Source: Anodontia alba (lineage: Eukaryota > Mollusca > Bivalvia > Lucinida > Lucinidae). Taken from it: 64,000 nucleotides of DNA. The position numbers and the translations under genes are program-made. Position 1 is the first letter of the stretch, and every line of letters starts with the position of its first letter. Location of the stretch: contig OZ024825.1 of assembly GCA_964016985.1 (NCBI GenBank), positions 43,043,668 to 43,107,667 of the forward strand, read 5' to 3'. This document shows positions 20,440 through 32,434 of the stretch, one piece after another. A model generated the notes under the pieces. That model was not told where the DNA came from. It did no database searches and worked only from the letters and a program-made list of their open reading frames with translations.

Positions 20440-21530
20440 GGGGGAGCTTATAGGATAGGCAGTGGTCCGTCGTCTGTGTCAAGGTCAAGTTCGGTCACTT
20501 GAACTTTTGTATGGGGGAAAAGGTTAACAGAGGGTTTTTCTGAAGCTATTGTAGCCTATGACATCAAAGTTTATATCCTTGGTAGACCATTACCTATTTT
20601 ACAGCAAGGTCAAAAGCGGTAACTTGGGCTTTTGTTTGGGAAAAAGGCAAACAGTGGATTTTTCTGAAGCTATTGTAGCCTATGACATCAAAGTTGATAT
20701 TTGCAATCAGTTAAATGTTTTTATATAAATACCAAAGCTAAAGGTCAAATATTGACCTTTGTCCTAGATGCCTCAGATTCAGTATTTTTATCTTCTTCTC
20801 CTCTAAAACTTCTAGTTTGAATAAAATCAAATTAGATGTGGGGCCTCTATTGGATAGGGGAATGAAAATATGTTCATGGGATCTTGGTCACATGATCAAG
20901 ATGGCCACCATGCCCATACATGTTAAAAAAAATAATAAAATTTTCTCAGAAACCGAACGGCCAATGACCGTGAAACTTGGTATGCCATCATTTGTTACTC
21001 TGATTTTACCAAGTTTGTTCAAATGCTTACCCTTGGTTTACTTTGACATATTTTACGGCATGGCTAAATTAGGTCACTTAGGTTTTTGTATGAGAAAAGG
21101 GCAAAACTGTGGATTTATGTGAAGCTGTTGTTGCCAGAGACATTCAGATATATGCAATCACCTAAATGAACTTTTATAACTGCCAAAGGACAAGGACATT
21201 TACTGACCTTTGTCCTGGATGCCTCAGATTCAGTATATTTATCTTCTCCTCTAGAACTGCTGGGCTGATTGAAACCAAATTATATGTGGAACCCCTTTGG
21301 GATGGGGAAATGAATGTTTGTTCATGGGATTTGGGTCAAATCATCAAGATATTCACCATGCCCATATATGGTTAAAACCCTTTGAAAATTTTCTTCTCAG
21401 GACTTGAAAGACCGAAGACCTTGAAACGTTATATGCAGCATTAGGGACTTTGGCTTTACCAGGCTTATTCAAATGGTGACCATTGGTTAACCTTGACCTA
21501 TTTATATATGAAAAGGAAGAAACTTATATC
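20440..21530. repeat. tandem repeat, about 451-bp period
   Basis: ATGCCTCAGATTCAGTAT occurs at 20768 and 21219. GTTCATGGGATCTTGGTCA / GTTCATGGGATTTGGGTCA and the motif GGTCACTT..CTTTTGTATG..GGGCAAA also repeat. About 2.4 diverged units. Short frames are not conserved between units, so probably not coding. Confidence 0.75.
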
Positions 21531-22626
<1,096 letters not shown>

Positions 22627-22739
22627 CATATCGTGCGAATCGCACATGCAAACAAAAGGAATGTCCAGTTTAGTTTCCGTAACCACACAATCTGATTGTA
22701 GTCATTACTGTTCGATTTCGGAATCGTTGTCTTTAAAGT

Positions 22740-23180
22740 GAGCCTTACTCGCGCAAGTAACACTAGTTTAATTCCTCCAGCAGTTTTCCTACTGACCGTT
22801 CCAAGGCGGTTCCTCTGTTGCAGTTCTTCTTTGTTTGTGCGTCTGTCGTTTCAAATGTGTCGCATTACAAAAACACTCCTATTCTAATATATACAAAATT
22901 TCACCACCAAAAAATGAAAATTTTCAGATAAAAATTCTGATATTTTTCATATTTCTGCTCAAAACATAGATTGTGGGTACTCGTTAGAACCGCCTCGGCG
23001 AGGCGGTTCTAACGAATACCCACAATCTATGTTTCTGAGCAGAAATAAGAAAAATAATGTATACCCCTGTAAACCCCAATTTTACTATATAAAAGTGGGT
23101 TTTAAGGGGGTCAAAATTACAGTATATAGGCGTGTTTTCGTGATGGTTTGTGCTGTCCTTATTTGTTTTTCATCTCACCT
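22740..23180 (+). repeat. R1 repeat split by PalA copy 6
   Basis: GAGCCTTACTCGCGCAAGTA, CTGACCGTTCCAAGGCGG, GCAGTTCTTCTTTG, TTTCAAATGTGTCG, then PalA, then GTTTGTGCTGTCCTTATTTG and TTTTCATCTCACCTT. Reverse-oriented relative to 50268-50515, which has the uninterrupted sequence and so shows the empty site. Confidence 0.75.
22863..23145 (+). repeat. PalA MITE copy 6 (inside R1)
   Basis: A 283-bp full copy in A-to-B orientation; the B side has an extra ACAG before TATATAGG. The flanks join to an R1 sequence with one extra base. Confidence 0.92.
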
Positions 23181-23184
23181 TCAT

Positions 23185-23818
23185 TGTAAAACGATCCTGT
23201 AGATTTTACAGTAAATACTGGCAACTTGCTGCTAGTACATGTGCCGTGAATTTTACAGGCGCTTGTAGATTATTTACAGTATTAATAACGTATGGTACAT
23301 ATAGGGTAGTGTAAGGCAAGGTACATGTAGGTAACGTATAGGACATAGTAGGGCTGTGAGCTAACGCACCGTGACTTAAGCTTACACATCCTTACCCAAT
23401 CCTACGAGGTAATTCCTGCAAAACTTCTTCGGGCCCTCGTAAAAACTTACGTTAAAGGCGCTGGCAGCCAGTTGCCAGTATTTACTGTAAACATTATAAA
23501 AACATGCCCATTCAATATAATGGCACTTCTTATGGCTACAAAAACGAAGTTTCAGATGAAAAACTGTGATCTTTTTTGTTACTTTTGCTCGAAACAGAGA
23601 TTGTGGATATTCGTTAGAACCGCCTCATCGAGGCTGTTCTTAGAACCGTCTCATCGAGGCGGCCGTAACGGATACCCACAATATATGTTTTATAGCAGAA
23701 ATAAGAAAATAATGTTTACCCCTGCAAACCCCATTTTTTCTATATAAAAGAGGGTTTTGAGGGGGTCAACATTATATAGACATGTTTTCGTGATGAAATC
23801 TACGAGATTTTTTTACAG
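23185..23818 (+). repeat. PalL element split by PalA copy 7
   Basis: Ends are inverted: TGTAAAACGATCCTGTAGAT with TTTACAGTAAATACTGGC at the left; GCCAGTTGCCAGTATTTAC and, beyond the insertion, TCTACGAGATTTTTTTACAG at the right. The interior matches PalL at 27119-27724 in opposite orientation (CCGTGAATTTTACAGG, GGTAACGTATAGGACATAG). Confidence 0.85.
23492..23795 (+). repeat. PalA MITE copy 7 (inside PalL)
   Basis: A 304-bp diverged copy in A-to-B orientation. The hairpin tip has a tandem duplication (CGCCTCATCGAGGC then CGTCTCATCGAGGCGG). It interrupts the right inverted repeat of PalL within a short A run. Confidence 0.88.
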
Positions 23819-23906
23819 TGTTTCTTTGTTGCCTCGGGAGGGCTGTGCTTCGTTATTGTGGCTTGGTGTTTTCACTTACAAGTTAACACATCCTCAGAGT
23901 CTTAAT

Positions 23907-24180
23907 CATTACGTAAACAAGCCAATTCAAATATACTGAAAATTTCACCTCAAAAAAAAAAAAAAAAAAAAAAAATCAGATACAAATTCTGATATTTTTC
24001 ATATTTCTGCTCATTCATAGATTGCGGGTACTCGTTAGAACCGCCTCGACGAGGCGGATCTAACGAGTACACACAATCCATGTTTTGAGCAGAAATAAGA
24101 AAAATAATGTATACCCCAGTTTTACTGTATAAAAGTAGGGTTCAAGGGTGTCGTAACTATATAGGTATGTTTTCGTGATG
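23907..24180 (+). repeat. PalA MITE copy 8
   Basis: A 274-bp copy in A-to-B orientation. The A side contains a 24-bp A run (23952-23975); the B side has lost about 11 bp of the TAAACCCCAG hairpin. Confidence 0.9.
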
Positions 24181-24354
24181 GACCCTTATCAACGAGGCTT
24201 CTGTCTTCTTACAGATTCTTTGAGTATCATATGATCTAATTGTGGGCTTTTATATAACTCTTGACAGCCTCATCATGCACAACTGGTGCCTATAGCAGCT
24301 AGACTAAGGTCAGCAATCAGTTCTAGATATTTGCTATTTATTCCATCCAGTGAG

Positions 24355-24570
24355 TTAAGGAGAATAGATACGCCTTTAAAGGGAAGCAACTCTGTCATAA
24401 TTGTTTTGCCTCCTTTCTGAAAAGAATCGAGATAAGACGTAAAGAATTTGTTTTCCTTTTAGAGTTGATTGCTTTTCAAAAGGGACTTTGTGTCCAGAAA
24501 AAAACACACAGGAAGTCACAAAATTATCTATCTCGTAAAAATAAAGGAAAGTCTACCAAGCGTATCCAAA
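24355..24570 (+). repeat. PalJ repeat
   Basis: AAAGGGAAGCAACTCTGTC, TTTTGCCTCCTTTCTGAAAA, hairpin CGTAAAGAATTTGTTTTCC / TTTTAGAGTTGATTGC, CTTTTCAAAAGGGACTTTG, then ACACAGGAAGTCACAAA and CTCGTAAAAATAAAGG. Confidence 0.7.
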
Positions 24571-24684
24571 ACCCTTAAAGATGTTTTTAACCTATTTATG
24601 AAGAGTGGATTCTTCTACCTGAACTATTTTGACCGTCCATTTCCAGTAAAAGTGGTGTCTGTTTAGTTTTATTATTACCCTGTT

Positions 24685-24961
24685 CATTACAAAAACACTC
24701 CTATTCAAATATATTGAAAATTTACGACCAAAAAAGGAAAATTTTCAGATAAAAAATTCTAATATTTTTCATATTTCTGCTCAAAACATAGATTGTGGGT
24801 ACCCGTAAGAACCGCCTTGCCGAGGCGGTTCTAACAAGTACACACAATCTATGTTTTGAGCAGAAATATGAAAAATAATGTATACCCCTGTAAACCCCAG
24901 TTTTACTACATAAAAGTGGGTTTTAAGGGGGTCAAAATTATATAGGCGTGTTTTCGTGATG
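24685..24961 (+). repeat. PalA MITE copy 9
   Basis: A 277-bp full copy in A-to-B orientation, tip CCTTGCCGAGG. Confidence 0.92.
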
Positions 24962-24976
24962 TTTTATTAAATTCCT

Positions 24977-25092
24977 GTTCTTAATGCAAACAGTGTAGAC
25001 CCTGATCAGATACCGCGTTCTGTGGCGTCTGATCTGGTTTGCACTGTTTGCCAATGTCCCTTTTGTGGGACGCAAGGCATAAGCGGATTAAA
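24977..25092 (+). repeat. PalE MITE, short form
   Basis: Hairpin GCAAACAGTGTAGACCCTG, ATCAGATACCGCG / TGGCGTCTGATCTGG, GCACTGTTTGCC, then AATGTCCCTTTTGTGGGACG and GGCATAAGCGGATTAA. Starts 16 bp after PalA copy 9. Confidence 0.85.
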
Positions 25093-25343
25093 TTGAAGAA
25101 TCATTTGTTGAACCATCCTACTACGTGGCTGCGAAGATTGACATGGCCTGTTTCTATTTGCATATGTTTGCTATTCCTTAAAGCGCGAAGTAAAACTGTA
25201 GCAGATTTCTGTTATTTCAAAATTATTTTTCCCGAAAAATAAGACTTGGCAGACGATTCACATGAAATATCAAGTCTTATTTTCTTTGAAACATACAAAG
25301 CAACAACAACACACAAAAAACAACAACAAAACAAACAAACAAA

Positions 25344-25360
25344 ACACACACACACACACA

Positions 25361-25428
<68 letters not shown>
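25344..25428. repeat. (CA)n microsatellite
   Basis: About 42 CA units with one interruption, flanked by AAAC-rich sequence. Confidence 0.97.
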
Positions 25429-25432
<4 letters not shown>

Positions 25433-25774
25433 CAAAACAAACAAACAAACAAACAAAATATGCCGTCTGCTGCAGTTGTGACGAGAACTTTAAGAATGTA
25501 CACCTTGTTGGCCTGACACCGGTTTTGTTTGCAAACTGAAACAACGAAAGATAAGTTTTTCCGATCTGCAAGTATATCTACGATATACCCGAAATATCCT
25601 GTGGTGATATACTATAAACAGAGAAGTTTTGTTGATATACAAGGGCTCTAAGTGTACATACAGACATAATCCGCGAACCTACTTTACAAATCCACTCGCA
25701 AACATTATCAAGTCTGACGGAGTTAAACCACGGGTATGGTATGATTACAACGACCTGAACCGAAGGAGCCTAAA

Positions 25775-26422
25775 TACATTCGTACTTCAATGCCTCGCAT
25801 TACGAGAACACGCCTATTCAAATATATAGAAAATTTCACCTCCAAAAAGTGAAAATTTTCAGATAAAAAACTCTCATATTTTTCTTATTTCTGCAGAAAA
25901 CATAGATTGTGGGTACCCGTTAGAACCGCCTCGCCGAGGCGGTTCTAACGAGTATCCACAATCTATGTTTTATGCAGAAATAAGAAAAATAAGGTCTACC
26001 CCTGTAAACCCCAGTTTTACTGTATAAAAATGGGGTTTCAGGGGGTCAAAATTATATAGGCATGTTTTCGTGATGATATCTTCGGGACCATAGAAATTTG
26101 TTCTAGACATCGGTAGTTCGAGCCACTGAAGCTTAATCATAACGCAAGGTCAGGAAGCAAATTTGGATAATATGAGAATTTTTTTTTTTGTATCCTCTAT
26201 AAATTGATAAAATAATGGTATGTTGAGTATAGTCGATGAGGCGATTCTAAAGAGTACACATGATATAATTTTTCATGATAAACTATGGAAATTGCCCTGA
26301 AATACCCCATGAATTTGGGCTGTTTTTGAACTATGGGAATAATTTCCTGGGTACTTAAAAACGAGTTCGAATTAGCCATGGTAAACGAGCCATCTGTGTT
26401 CGAGTCATTGAAGTTTTACTGT
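25775..26422 (+). repeat. PalB MITE split by PalA copy 10
   Basis: The left end TACATTCGTACTTC and AATGCCTCG is followed by PalA, then ATCTTCGGGACCATAG, TTCGAGCCACTGAAGC, the worn hairpin GATGAGGCGATTC, and CGAGTCATTGAAG TTTTACTGT. TA-CAGT type ends. Confidence 0.82.
25798..26075 (+). repeat. PalA MITE copy 10 (inside PalB)
   Basis: A 278-bp full copy in A-to-B orientation, sitting 23 bp inside the left end of a PalB element. The flanks rejoin without an added base. Confidence 0.92.
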
Positions 26423-26799
26423 CTGAGCAAATAACACTATCTATCACTGTCAAACTGCCTCTGTCTATATTTGATACTTCGGTTGAACAGTGCTTCATTG
26501 CCGTTGGCACCTTCGAAATGAATGTATACGCCTGGTAAACGCAGTGGTTTGTTTATGTGTTTGTCGCAAATGTGACAAAAGAAGACACTGACATTCGTCC
26601 ACCGTCGATCTTGACCGTAAAAGTTAACTCAGTTATGTACAAAAGAACATTCTACTTGTAAATCTGAGATTCATTTCTAATTTGAGGAGTATTTGATTGT
26701 AGTTTATGTGTTTTCTTTTTGTCAGAAAAAAAAGGAAAATCAACAACAAAACAACAAAAAAGAAGACAAAAAGGACAAAAGAAAACAAAATAATGAAGA

Positions 26800-26998
26800 T
26801 ATCCAGGAAATGCCACAATCATGAAACACAACCTTCCCGAGGCTCCAAATAAAGAAGAGACGAGGAACAAATAAAACAAAACAAATGCCACAAATGAAAC
26901 CATCGACGCACAAACAAAGAAATACTGCAACAAGAACTGTCTTGGTACAGTCCATATGACTATTAAATTTACTTGGGAACTTAAACCGTTTTAAAGAC
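26800..26998 (-). repeat. R1 interspersed repeat
   Basis: ATCCAGGAAATGCCACAATC, CCTTCCCGAGGC, GAAGAGACGAGGAACAAAT, CAAATGCCACAAATGAAACC, GAAATACTGCAACAAG and GGAACTTAAACCG. Same order as 50268-50515. Confidence 0.75.
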
Positions 26999-27118
26999 TG
27001 TTGTCAAATGGCCAAAAGTCGAATCTTACTGAACCGAAGAATGGTGTCCGGTGAAACAAATAATTTTGCTCTGTACAAGGGGATTTCGATAATGTAGAAC
27101 TGATCAGAGGTGCTCGAT

Positions 27119-27724
27119 ACAATGTAAAAATTTCCGTAGATTTTACGGTAAATACCGGAAACTGGCTGCCAGCGCCTTAATCGTTAAATTTTTACGCGGG
27201 ACCCTTAGAACATTTGCAGGAATGTCCTCGTAGGACGGGGTAAGAATATGTAAGCTTAAGATACGGTGCTTTAGCTCACATCCCTGCTATGTCCTATACG
27301 TTACCTAACTTGCCCTACACTGCCCTACCATGCGCAATTATTACTGTAAATAATCTACAGGAGCCCGTAAAATTTACGGTACATATAATTACGAAAACAA
27401 GTCTATTCAAATATACTGAAAATTTTACCACCGAAAAATGAAAATTTTCAGATAAAATTTTTTATATTTTTTTTTTCATATTTCTGCTCAAAACATAAAT
27501 AGTGGGTACTCGTTAGAACCGCCTCGACGAGGCGGTTCTAACGAGTAACCACAATCAATGTTTTTGAGCAGAATAAGAAAAATAATGTATACCCCTGTAA
27601 ACCCCAGTTTTTCTATATAAAAGTGGGGTTTAAGGGGATCAAAATTATATAGGCATGTTTTCGTGATGTACTGGCAGCCAGTTGCCAGTATTTACCGTAA
27701 AATCTACGGGATCTTTTTACAGTG
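27119..27724 (-). repeat. PalL element split by PalA copy 11
   Basis: AATGTAAAAATTTCCGTAG and CGGTAAATACCGG at the left; GCCAGTATTTACCGTAAA and TACGGGATCTTTTTACAG at the right. The interior reads TGTCCTATACGTTACC, reversed relative to 23185-23818. Confidence 0.85.
27387..27668 (+). repeat. PalA MITE copy 11 (inside PalL)
   Basis: A 282-bp copy in A-to-B orientation. The flanks GGTACATAT and TACTGGCAGCC correspond to an uninterrupted GTACATGTACTGGC-type target in the other PalL copy, leaving one duplicated T. Confidence 0.9.
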
Positions 27725-27759
27725 TATATAGCTGACAATGATCACCATAACAGGAAAGT

Positions 27760-27975
27760 TGATAATTTTTGGGAACTTTATACACTTGGTACCTTTTTAC
27801 ATAGGAGATAATTTCTGTTGTTTGTGTTACTCTGCACACTTAGTCCCTTCTGAAAAGGGGTTCTGCTCTAAAAGTTCTTTCCTTTTAGAGTAGACACGTT
27901 TTCAGCTGGACGGCATAACAATTTGAACAGATAACAATTTGGCCTGCCCTTAAAATGTACTTGTTCGTCTGAAGA
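27760..27975 (+). repeat. PalJ repeat, short hairpin
   Basis: CCCTTCTGAAAAGGGGTTC, CTCTAAAAGTTCTTTCC and TTTTAGAGTAGACACG. The hairpin is shortened to its outer stem. Confidence 0.6.
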
Positions 27976-27996
27976 GCCGCATAAAATGTAGGAACA

Positions 27997-28277
27997 CATT
28001 ACGAAAAACGCCTAATCAAATATATTGAAAATTTAACCACCAAAAAAAATGAAAATTTTCAGATAAAAAATTCTGATATATTTCATATTTCTGCTCAAAA
28101 CATATATTGTGGATACTCGTTAGAACCGCCTGAGCGAGGCAGTTCCAACGAGTGACCAGAATCTATGTTTTAGAGCAGAAAGAAGAAAAATAATGCATAC
28201 CCCTGTAAGCCCTAGTTTTACTTTATAAAAATGGGGTTTAAAGGGGGTTAAAATTATATTGGCGTGTTTTCGTGATG
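27997..28277 (+). repeat. PalA MITE copy 12
   Basis: A 281-bp copy in A-to-B orientation with several stem mismatches (GAACCGCCTG against GAGGCAGTTC). Confidence 0.9.
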
Positions 28278-28589
28278 CAGTCTCTCTTGTACAGGAGACT
28301 CTAAAGGTAGTCGTATAATAATGCACTTTTCTGTGTTCATTCCGTTTAGTGTTATTAGGCAACCATTGCAGGTTGATGGAGAAATACTTTGCTGAACACT
28401 TACATAAAATAAAATATGAAGGTTATCATTTGCCTAGCGCTAAGACATCGATTTAAAAAAAGGCTATATTGTCCATATTTTGTTATTATGATTAAAATCG
28501 AGCCATTCTTCCAGAAACTCGTAGATATTTTGAGTCGATTATTTGATGAAAATGGCACTATCTGTTTTGACAGTCATTCAGAAATGACA

Positions 28590-28941
28590 TAAAGTAGGTG
28601 TCCTCGAACATCTTTGGGACCATGGAAATTCGTTCGAGACATGGGTAGTTCGAGCCACTGAGGGTTAATCATGGCACCAGTTCAGCAAGCAAACAGCGAT
28701 ACTTTAGGGAAATCTTTTCGATTTTCTACACAATGATTGTATGTTGAGTGTACTCATTAGAATCGCCTCAATTAGGCGATTCTAAGTACACACAACATAC
28801 AATTCCATGATAAAATAAGAAAAAATCCCTAAATATTGTTTTCTTGAGCTCTTGGAAGGATTTTGTAGGGACTGAAAAAAGAGTTCGAATCATCCAGGGT
28901 AAACGAGCCATTCGTGTTCGAGCCATTGAGGTTATACTGTA
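28590..28941 (+). repeat. PalB MITE
   Basis: CTCGAACATCTTTGGGACC, TTCGAGCCACTGAGGGTTAA, hairpin TACTCATTAGAATCGCCTC / TTAGGCGATTCTAAGTAC at 28741-28800, AGAGTTCGAATCATCC and CGAGCCATTGAGG, ending TATACTGTA. The left terminal 15 bp are worn. Confidence 0.87.
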
Positions 28942-28970
28942 CACAGCACCGCGTTCTAGTTCCATACAAA

Positions 28971-29333
28971 TATAAAGTCGAACATCAATGGCTCGAACAT
29001 TTTTGGAACCATGGACTTTGTTCGAGATATGGCTAGTTCGAGCCACTGAGGGTTAATCATGGCGCCAGGTCAGGAAGCAAATGGCGATGATTTAGGGATA
29101 GCTTTTCGATCTTCAACAAAATAATGGTCTATTGAGTGTATTCATTAGAGTCTCCTCGATAAGGCAATTCTAATGAGTACACACAACATACAATTTCATG
29201 ATGACAAAAGAGGATTTCCCTAAATATTTGTTCTTTTGAGCTGTCGGAAGAATTTCAAAAGGACTCGAAAACGAGTTCGAATTAGCCATGGTATAAGAGC
29301 CATCCGCGTTTGAGCTATCGAGGCTCGACTGTA
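28971..29333 (+). repeat. PalB MITE
   Basis: AGTCGAACATCAATGGCTCG at the left and CGAGGCTCGACTGTA at the right. Hairpin ATTCATTAGAGTCTCCTC / AAGGCAATTCTAATGAGTAC. It lies 30 bp from the preceding PalB copy, in the same orientation. Confidence 0.88.
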
Positions 29334-29724
29334 GTTACCTTAATGAATAGTTCCAAATGTTTGCCCGTTTCTAAAGTGTTTTTGTCTGCTTTGCTACCGG
29401 AATCGGTCAAAATGTATAATTCAGGCAATTATGCAGTAGATATTAGCAAACTTGTATAATTCGGATGCTTGCTTTGAATATGAAACTAGAAAACCATTTG
29501 GAGTACAAATTACCCTTACACCGTTCGTGACCTCGCACATATCTGTGTTAGTGTCTTCGAAGATGCGGCAGCTGATTACATGTCACATGACATACACTTC
29601 CGTTTCTTGTTATGCAACGTTTAGAGGGACTTCTTTCAGGCAAACATCAACTACTGACCATTTGAACAGCAAAAAAAAGAAAAAAAAAAGAAGAAAAAAA
29701 TCATTTGCAAGAATGTATACAATA
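29334..29724. other. non-coding, nothing recognised
   Basis: The frame at 29452-29805 runs into an A-rich tract (29669-29700) and a PalC end. No domain seen. Confidence 0.4.
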
Positions 29725-30055
29725 TACAGTCGACTCTCATTATCTCGAACTCGCTTATCTCGAATAACCGCTTATCTCGAAGTGAAAATCTGGTCCCTGT
29801 TTTAACTCAGAGATCTACCAAAAGGCAACAAAATATTGTGGAAAAGAGGAGAAATTGCTCCTAAGGAGCAATTTCTCCTCTTTTCCACAATATTTTCAAT
29901 ATAACTTAAGAGTCAAATTACATATTCATCCTGTTTAAGGTGGTTGTTTGATTAATTGTTTCCCTCAGTTCTGCAAATCTGATGTGTCGAAGTACGGATA
30001 TCTCGAAGTGTTTCATAGAGTCCCTTGGAGTTCGAGATAACGAGAGTCGACAGTA
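29725..30055 (+). repeat. PalC MITE
   Basis: TACAGTCGACTCTCATTATC at the left and GATAACGAGAGTCGACAGTA at the right, with TA at both edges. A long central hairpin around 29832-29898 (AGGAGAAATTGCTCC, TAAG, GGAGCAATTTCTCCT). Pogo/Tc1-mariner style ends. Confidence 0.88.
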
Positions 30056-30316
30056 TAAGGAAACTCAATGTAGTCTGCAGCCAGTGAAGCTATAAGTACA
30101 GATGTAGGCTACACAATTGAAACATCTAAAATATTGCATATCTGTTTTATTAGTATGTTCCATTATGTTTTCTTGAACAGCAGAAAATTAAAGAAAAAGA
30201 TTTAATTCTGCTTTTTTTTGTTTCCGTAAGTTTAAAATGAGAATAATTAATGTAACCCCATCAAACCGAAATTCTATTTAAAGGTGAAGAGATGCACTTT
30301 TAAGGGAAACAGCTAC

Positions 30317-31293
30317 AGTCTTCTTCTTCTTCTTCCGTATAAAGGTCAGGAGTCTTCTTAGACTGTATCGTTGACCTGTTAGGAGGATGGGACAGCCGTC
30401 CTCTTCAAGAAAGGGTTAAAAGCATTAAAAGTCCTCTATGTACAGTTAAAAACATGAAGGGTAACTGTTTACGGAGCGACGAAGACAGCTGCATCAGTGG
30501 CCCGGATGGCAGCTGTGAACTCCTCGAGAGTTGGACAGTCTGTTGTAGTAGCCGGCAGCCTGTTCCATTCCTGTATAGTTCTCGGATAGAACGAGTAGAC
30601 CGGCTGAGGTGCTGCTGGTTGATATATACGGTTGCCCCCTCTTGTACGTCTGTCGTTGGTACGCAGTATGAGCCCTGGGTTGATATCTACCAGTCCTCTC
30701 TGTATCTTGTACAGCATTGTCAGCCTGTGCTCACGTCGCCTATCCACCAAGGGAGGCCAACCAAGTTCCCTGACCATACGGGATACACATCCTGGAGTTC
30801 TGTCCCAGTAATTATGGTGCACAAATCTGGCAGCTCTTCTCTGGACTTGCTCCACACGGTTTATATCTATGGTACGGTATGGATCCCATACAGATGATGC
30901 ATAGTCGAGGGTAGGGCGGACGATGGAACAGTAAGTTGCCTCACGAACCTCCTTGGTGCAATTATACAGGTTACGTCGTAGGAATCCAACTGTTCTTGAC
31001 GCTTTTGCAGTGATATTATCTATATGAGTTTTCCATTGGAGATCTTCACCAATGGTAACTCCTAGGTACTTGGCACTTTCAACTGCTTCAAGAATATGAC
31101 CATGGAGGGTGTATGTTGTTTCCCGTCTGAATCTCTTGTTTGTACATATTCTTATAACCTGGCACTTTTCTGGATGGAAGTTCATTTGCCACTCACTTTC
31201 CCATTTCTGCAATGCATCTAGGTCCTGTTGTAGTCGTTTTGCATCCTCATCGCTCTTGATGTGTCTGTATATGAGAGCATCTTCTGCGAACAG
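30317..31293 (-). mobile_element. 5'-truncated non-LTR retrotransposon (LINE)
   Basis: Minus-strand 3' fragment of a LINE. It begins at the polymerase catalytic box, covers the end of the reverse-transcriptase reading frame (30469-31293), then a 3' UTR of about 150 bp ending in a GAA-type microsatellite (30317-30334 on the plus strand reads CTTCTTCTTCTTCC). The 5' edge abuts the PalC element at 31289-31606. Confidence 0.88.
30469..31293 (-). pseudogene. reverse transcriptase C-terminal fragment
   Basis: An open frame of about 274 codons without its own start; translation enters at FAEDALIYR, corresponding to the FADD/YADD catalytic box with the first Asp changed to Glu. It continues through KCQVIRICTNKR, AKYLGVTIGEDLQWKTHI, RPTLDYASSVWDP, QRRAARFV and the tail FYPRTIQEWNRLPA typical of jockey/CR1-group LINE polymerases. 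The N-terminal endonuclease and fingers/palm parts are absent, so it is a dead copy. The final stop is at the usual place after the EWN-LP motif. Confidence 0.9.
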
Positions 31294-31606
31294 TCGACTC
31301 TCGTTATCTCGACTTCGCTTATCTCTATTAACCGCAATTCTCGAAGAGAAAATCTAATCACTGTTTTAACATGGAAATCTAACAACAGGTAATACAGTAT
31401 TGTAGAAAAAAGGAGAAATTGCTCCTTTTCCACAATATTTTAAACATATTTCTAACTTCATGGGTCAAGTTACATATTCATTTGTGAAATGTGGTCGTTT
31501 CGATTCATTTTGTCATCAGTTCTGCAAATTTGCTGTGTCGAGGTATGGATATCTTAAGGTATTTCAGAGAATCCTTTGGACTTCGAGATAACGAGAGTTG
31601 ATTGTA
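31289..31606 (+). repeat. PalC MITE
   Basis: ACAGTCGACTCTCGTTATCT at the left and GATAACGAGAGTTGATTGTA at the right. Central AGGAGAAATTGCTCCTTTTCC, where the second arm of the hairpin has been partly deleted. Confidence 0.85.
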
Positions 31607-31614
31607 TGTTGAAA

Positions 31615-31790
31615 TTGTTTCTACTTCCTTACAAAAAGTTGTCTGCTCTAAAAAGAAAAAAATAATGCTTTTTGTTGGGGCAAATGATTTCCTTATAGAG
31701 TAGACCCTTTTTGGTGTGTTCAAAAGCAAATAGAAAGTCACAAAGTTATCTCCTTTGTAAAAATGGCTGAAAACCTACTGGCGGTGTTTG
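31615..31790 (+). repeat. PalJ repeat
   Basis: TCTGCTCTAAAAAGAAAAAA, GGCAAATGATTTCCTTATAG, AGTAGACCCTTTTTGG, AGAAAGTCACAAAG and CTTTGTAAAAATGGC. The hairpin is eroded. Confidence 0.65.
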
Positions 31791-31918
31791 AATCCTCTAT
31801 GTTTGCATAGTTTCGTCTCATTCTCTAAATACAGGACATTCTAAGGGATTTAACTCAAAAACAAACTTTAGTCAGTCAGAAATTGAATTATATCTCTTCA
31901 CTTGAAGGCAACATTTAC

Positions 31919-32127
31919 TTAACCCATTTAAGCATTGGCAACCAGTGTAGACCCTAATCAAAAGCCACAGGACGCGGCGTCTGATCAGCGTCGACAATGT
32001 ATGTATAAAGTACAGGAATTTCTGTAAACCATGATTATAATAAAATCTAACCAGACACCCCTTTTACTGGAAATCGACTGGTCCAAACAGTTAAGATAAA
32101 AGAATCCACTCGGCATAACTGGGTTAA
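31919..32127 (+). repeat. PalE MITE
   Basis: TTAACCCATTTAAGC at the left and GGCATAACTGGGTTAA at the right. Worn hairpin CCAGTGTAGACCCTAATC / CGGCGTCTGATCAGCG, then TAACCAGACACCCC and GGTCCAAACAGTTAAG. Confidence 0.85.
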
Positions 32128-32434
32128 TTTAGAGGTTATTACATGTCTAGTGTCGTGTTACATGAACGCGTTTCTAGGCACTTGCGCTGAATAAATATAC
32201 ACTGTACGGGAGGCCATCTGGCCGAAATTTTGAGGTATCGGGGCGATATGCTTGGAAAGCGATACGAGATATGTTGTAACATATTCTTTGTACGGAAACT
32301 TTTAATTTTATTGCCTAGACTAAAACCTTTGTTGCAATTTTTAAATGAAGCAATCCAGCAAGATCAAGATCAAGCCGAGGTACATGTATCATATTGGGGC
32401 ACCACTGAAGTTTTCCCTCTGGTAGCTCTATGAC

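Noticed and set aside
25205..25300. Another PalH copy
   Set aside because: AAAATAAGACTTG / CAAGTCTTATTTTC is inverted, but the PalH landmarks ACAATTTGCATGAAAT and the TTAA ends are missing.
25212..25571. Frames rich in VCVCVC or THTHTH
   Set aside because: Translation of the (CA)n microsatellite.
30454..30897. 147-codon plus-strand frame over the LINE
   Set aside because: Shadow of the minus-strand reverse-transcriptase frame, which has clear family motifs.
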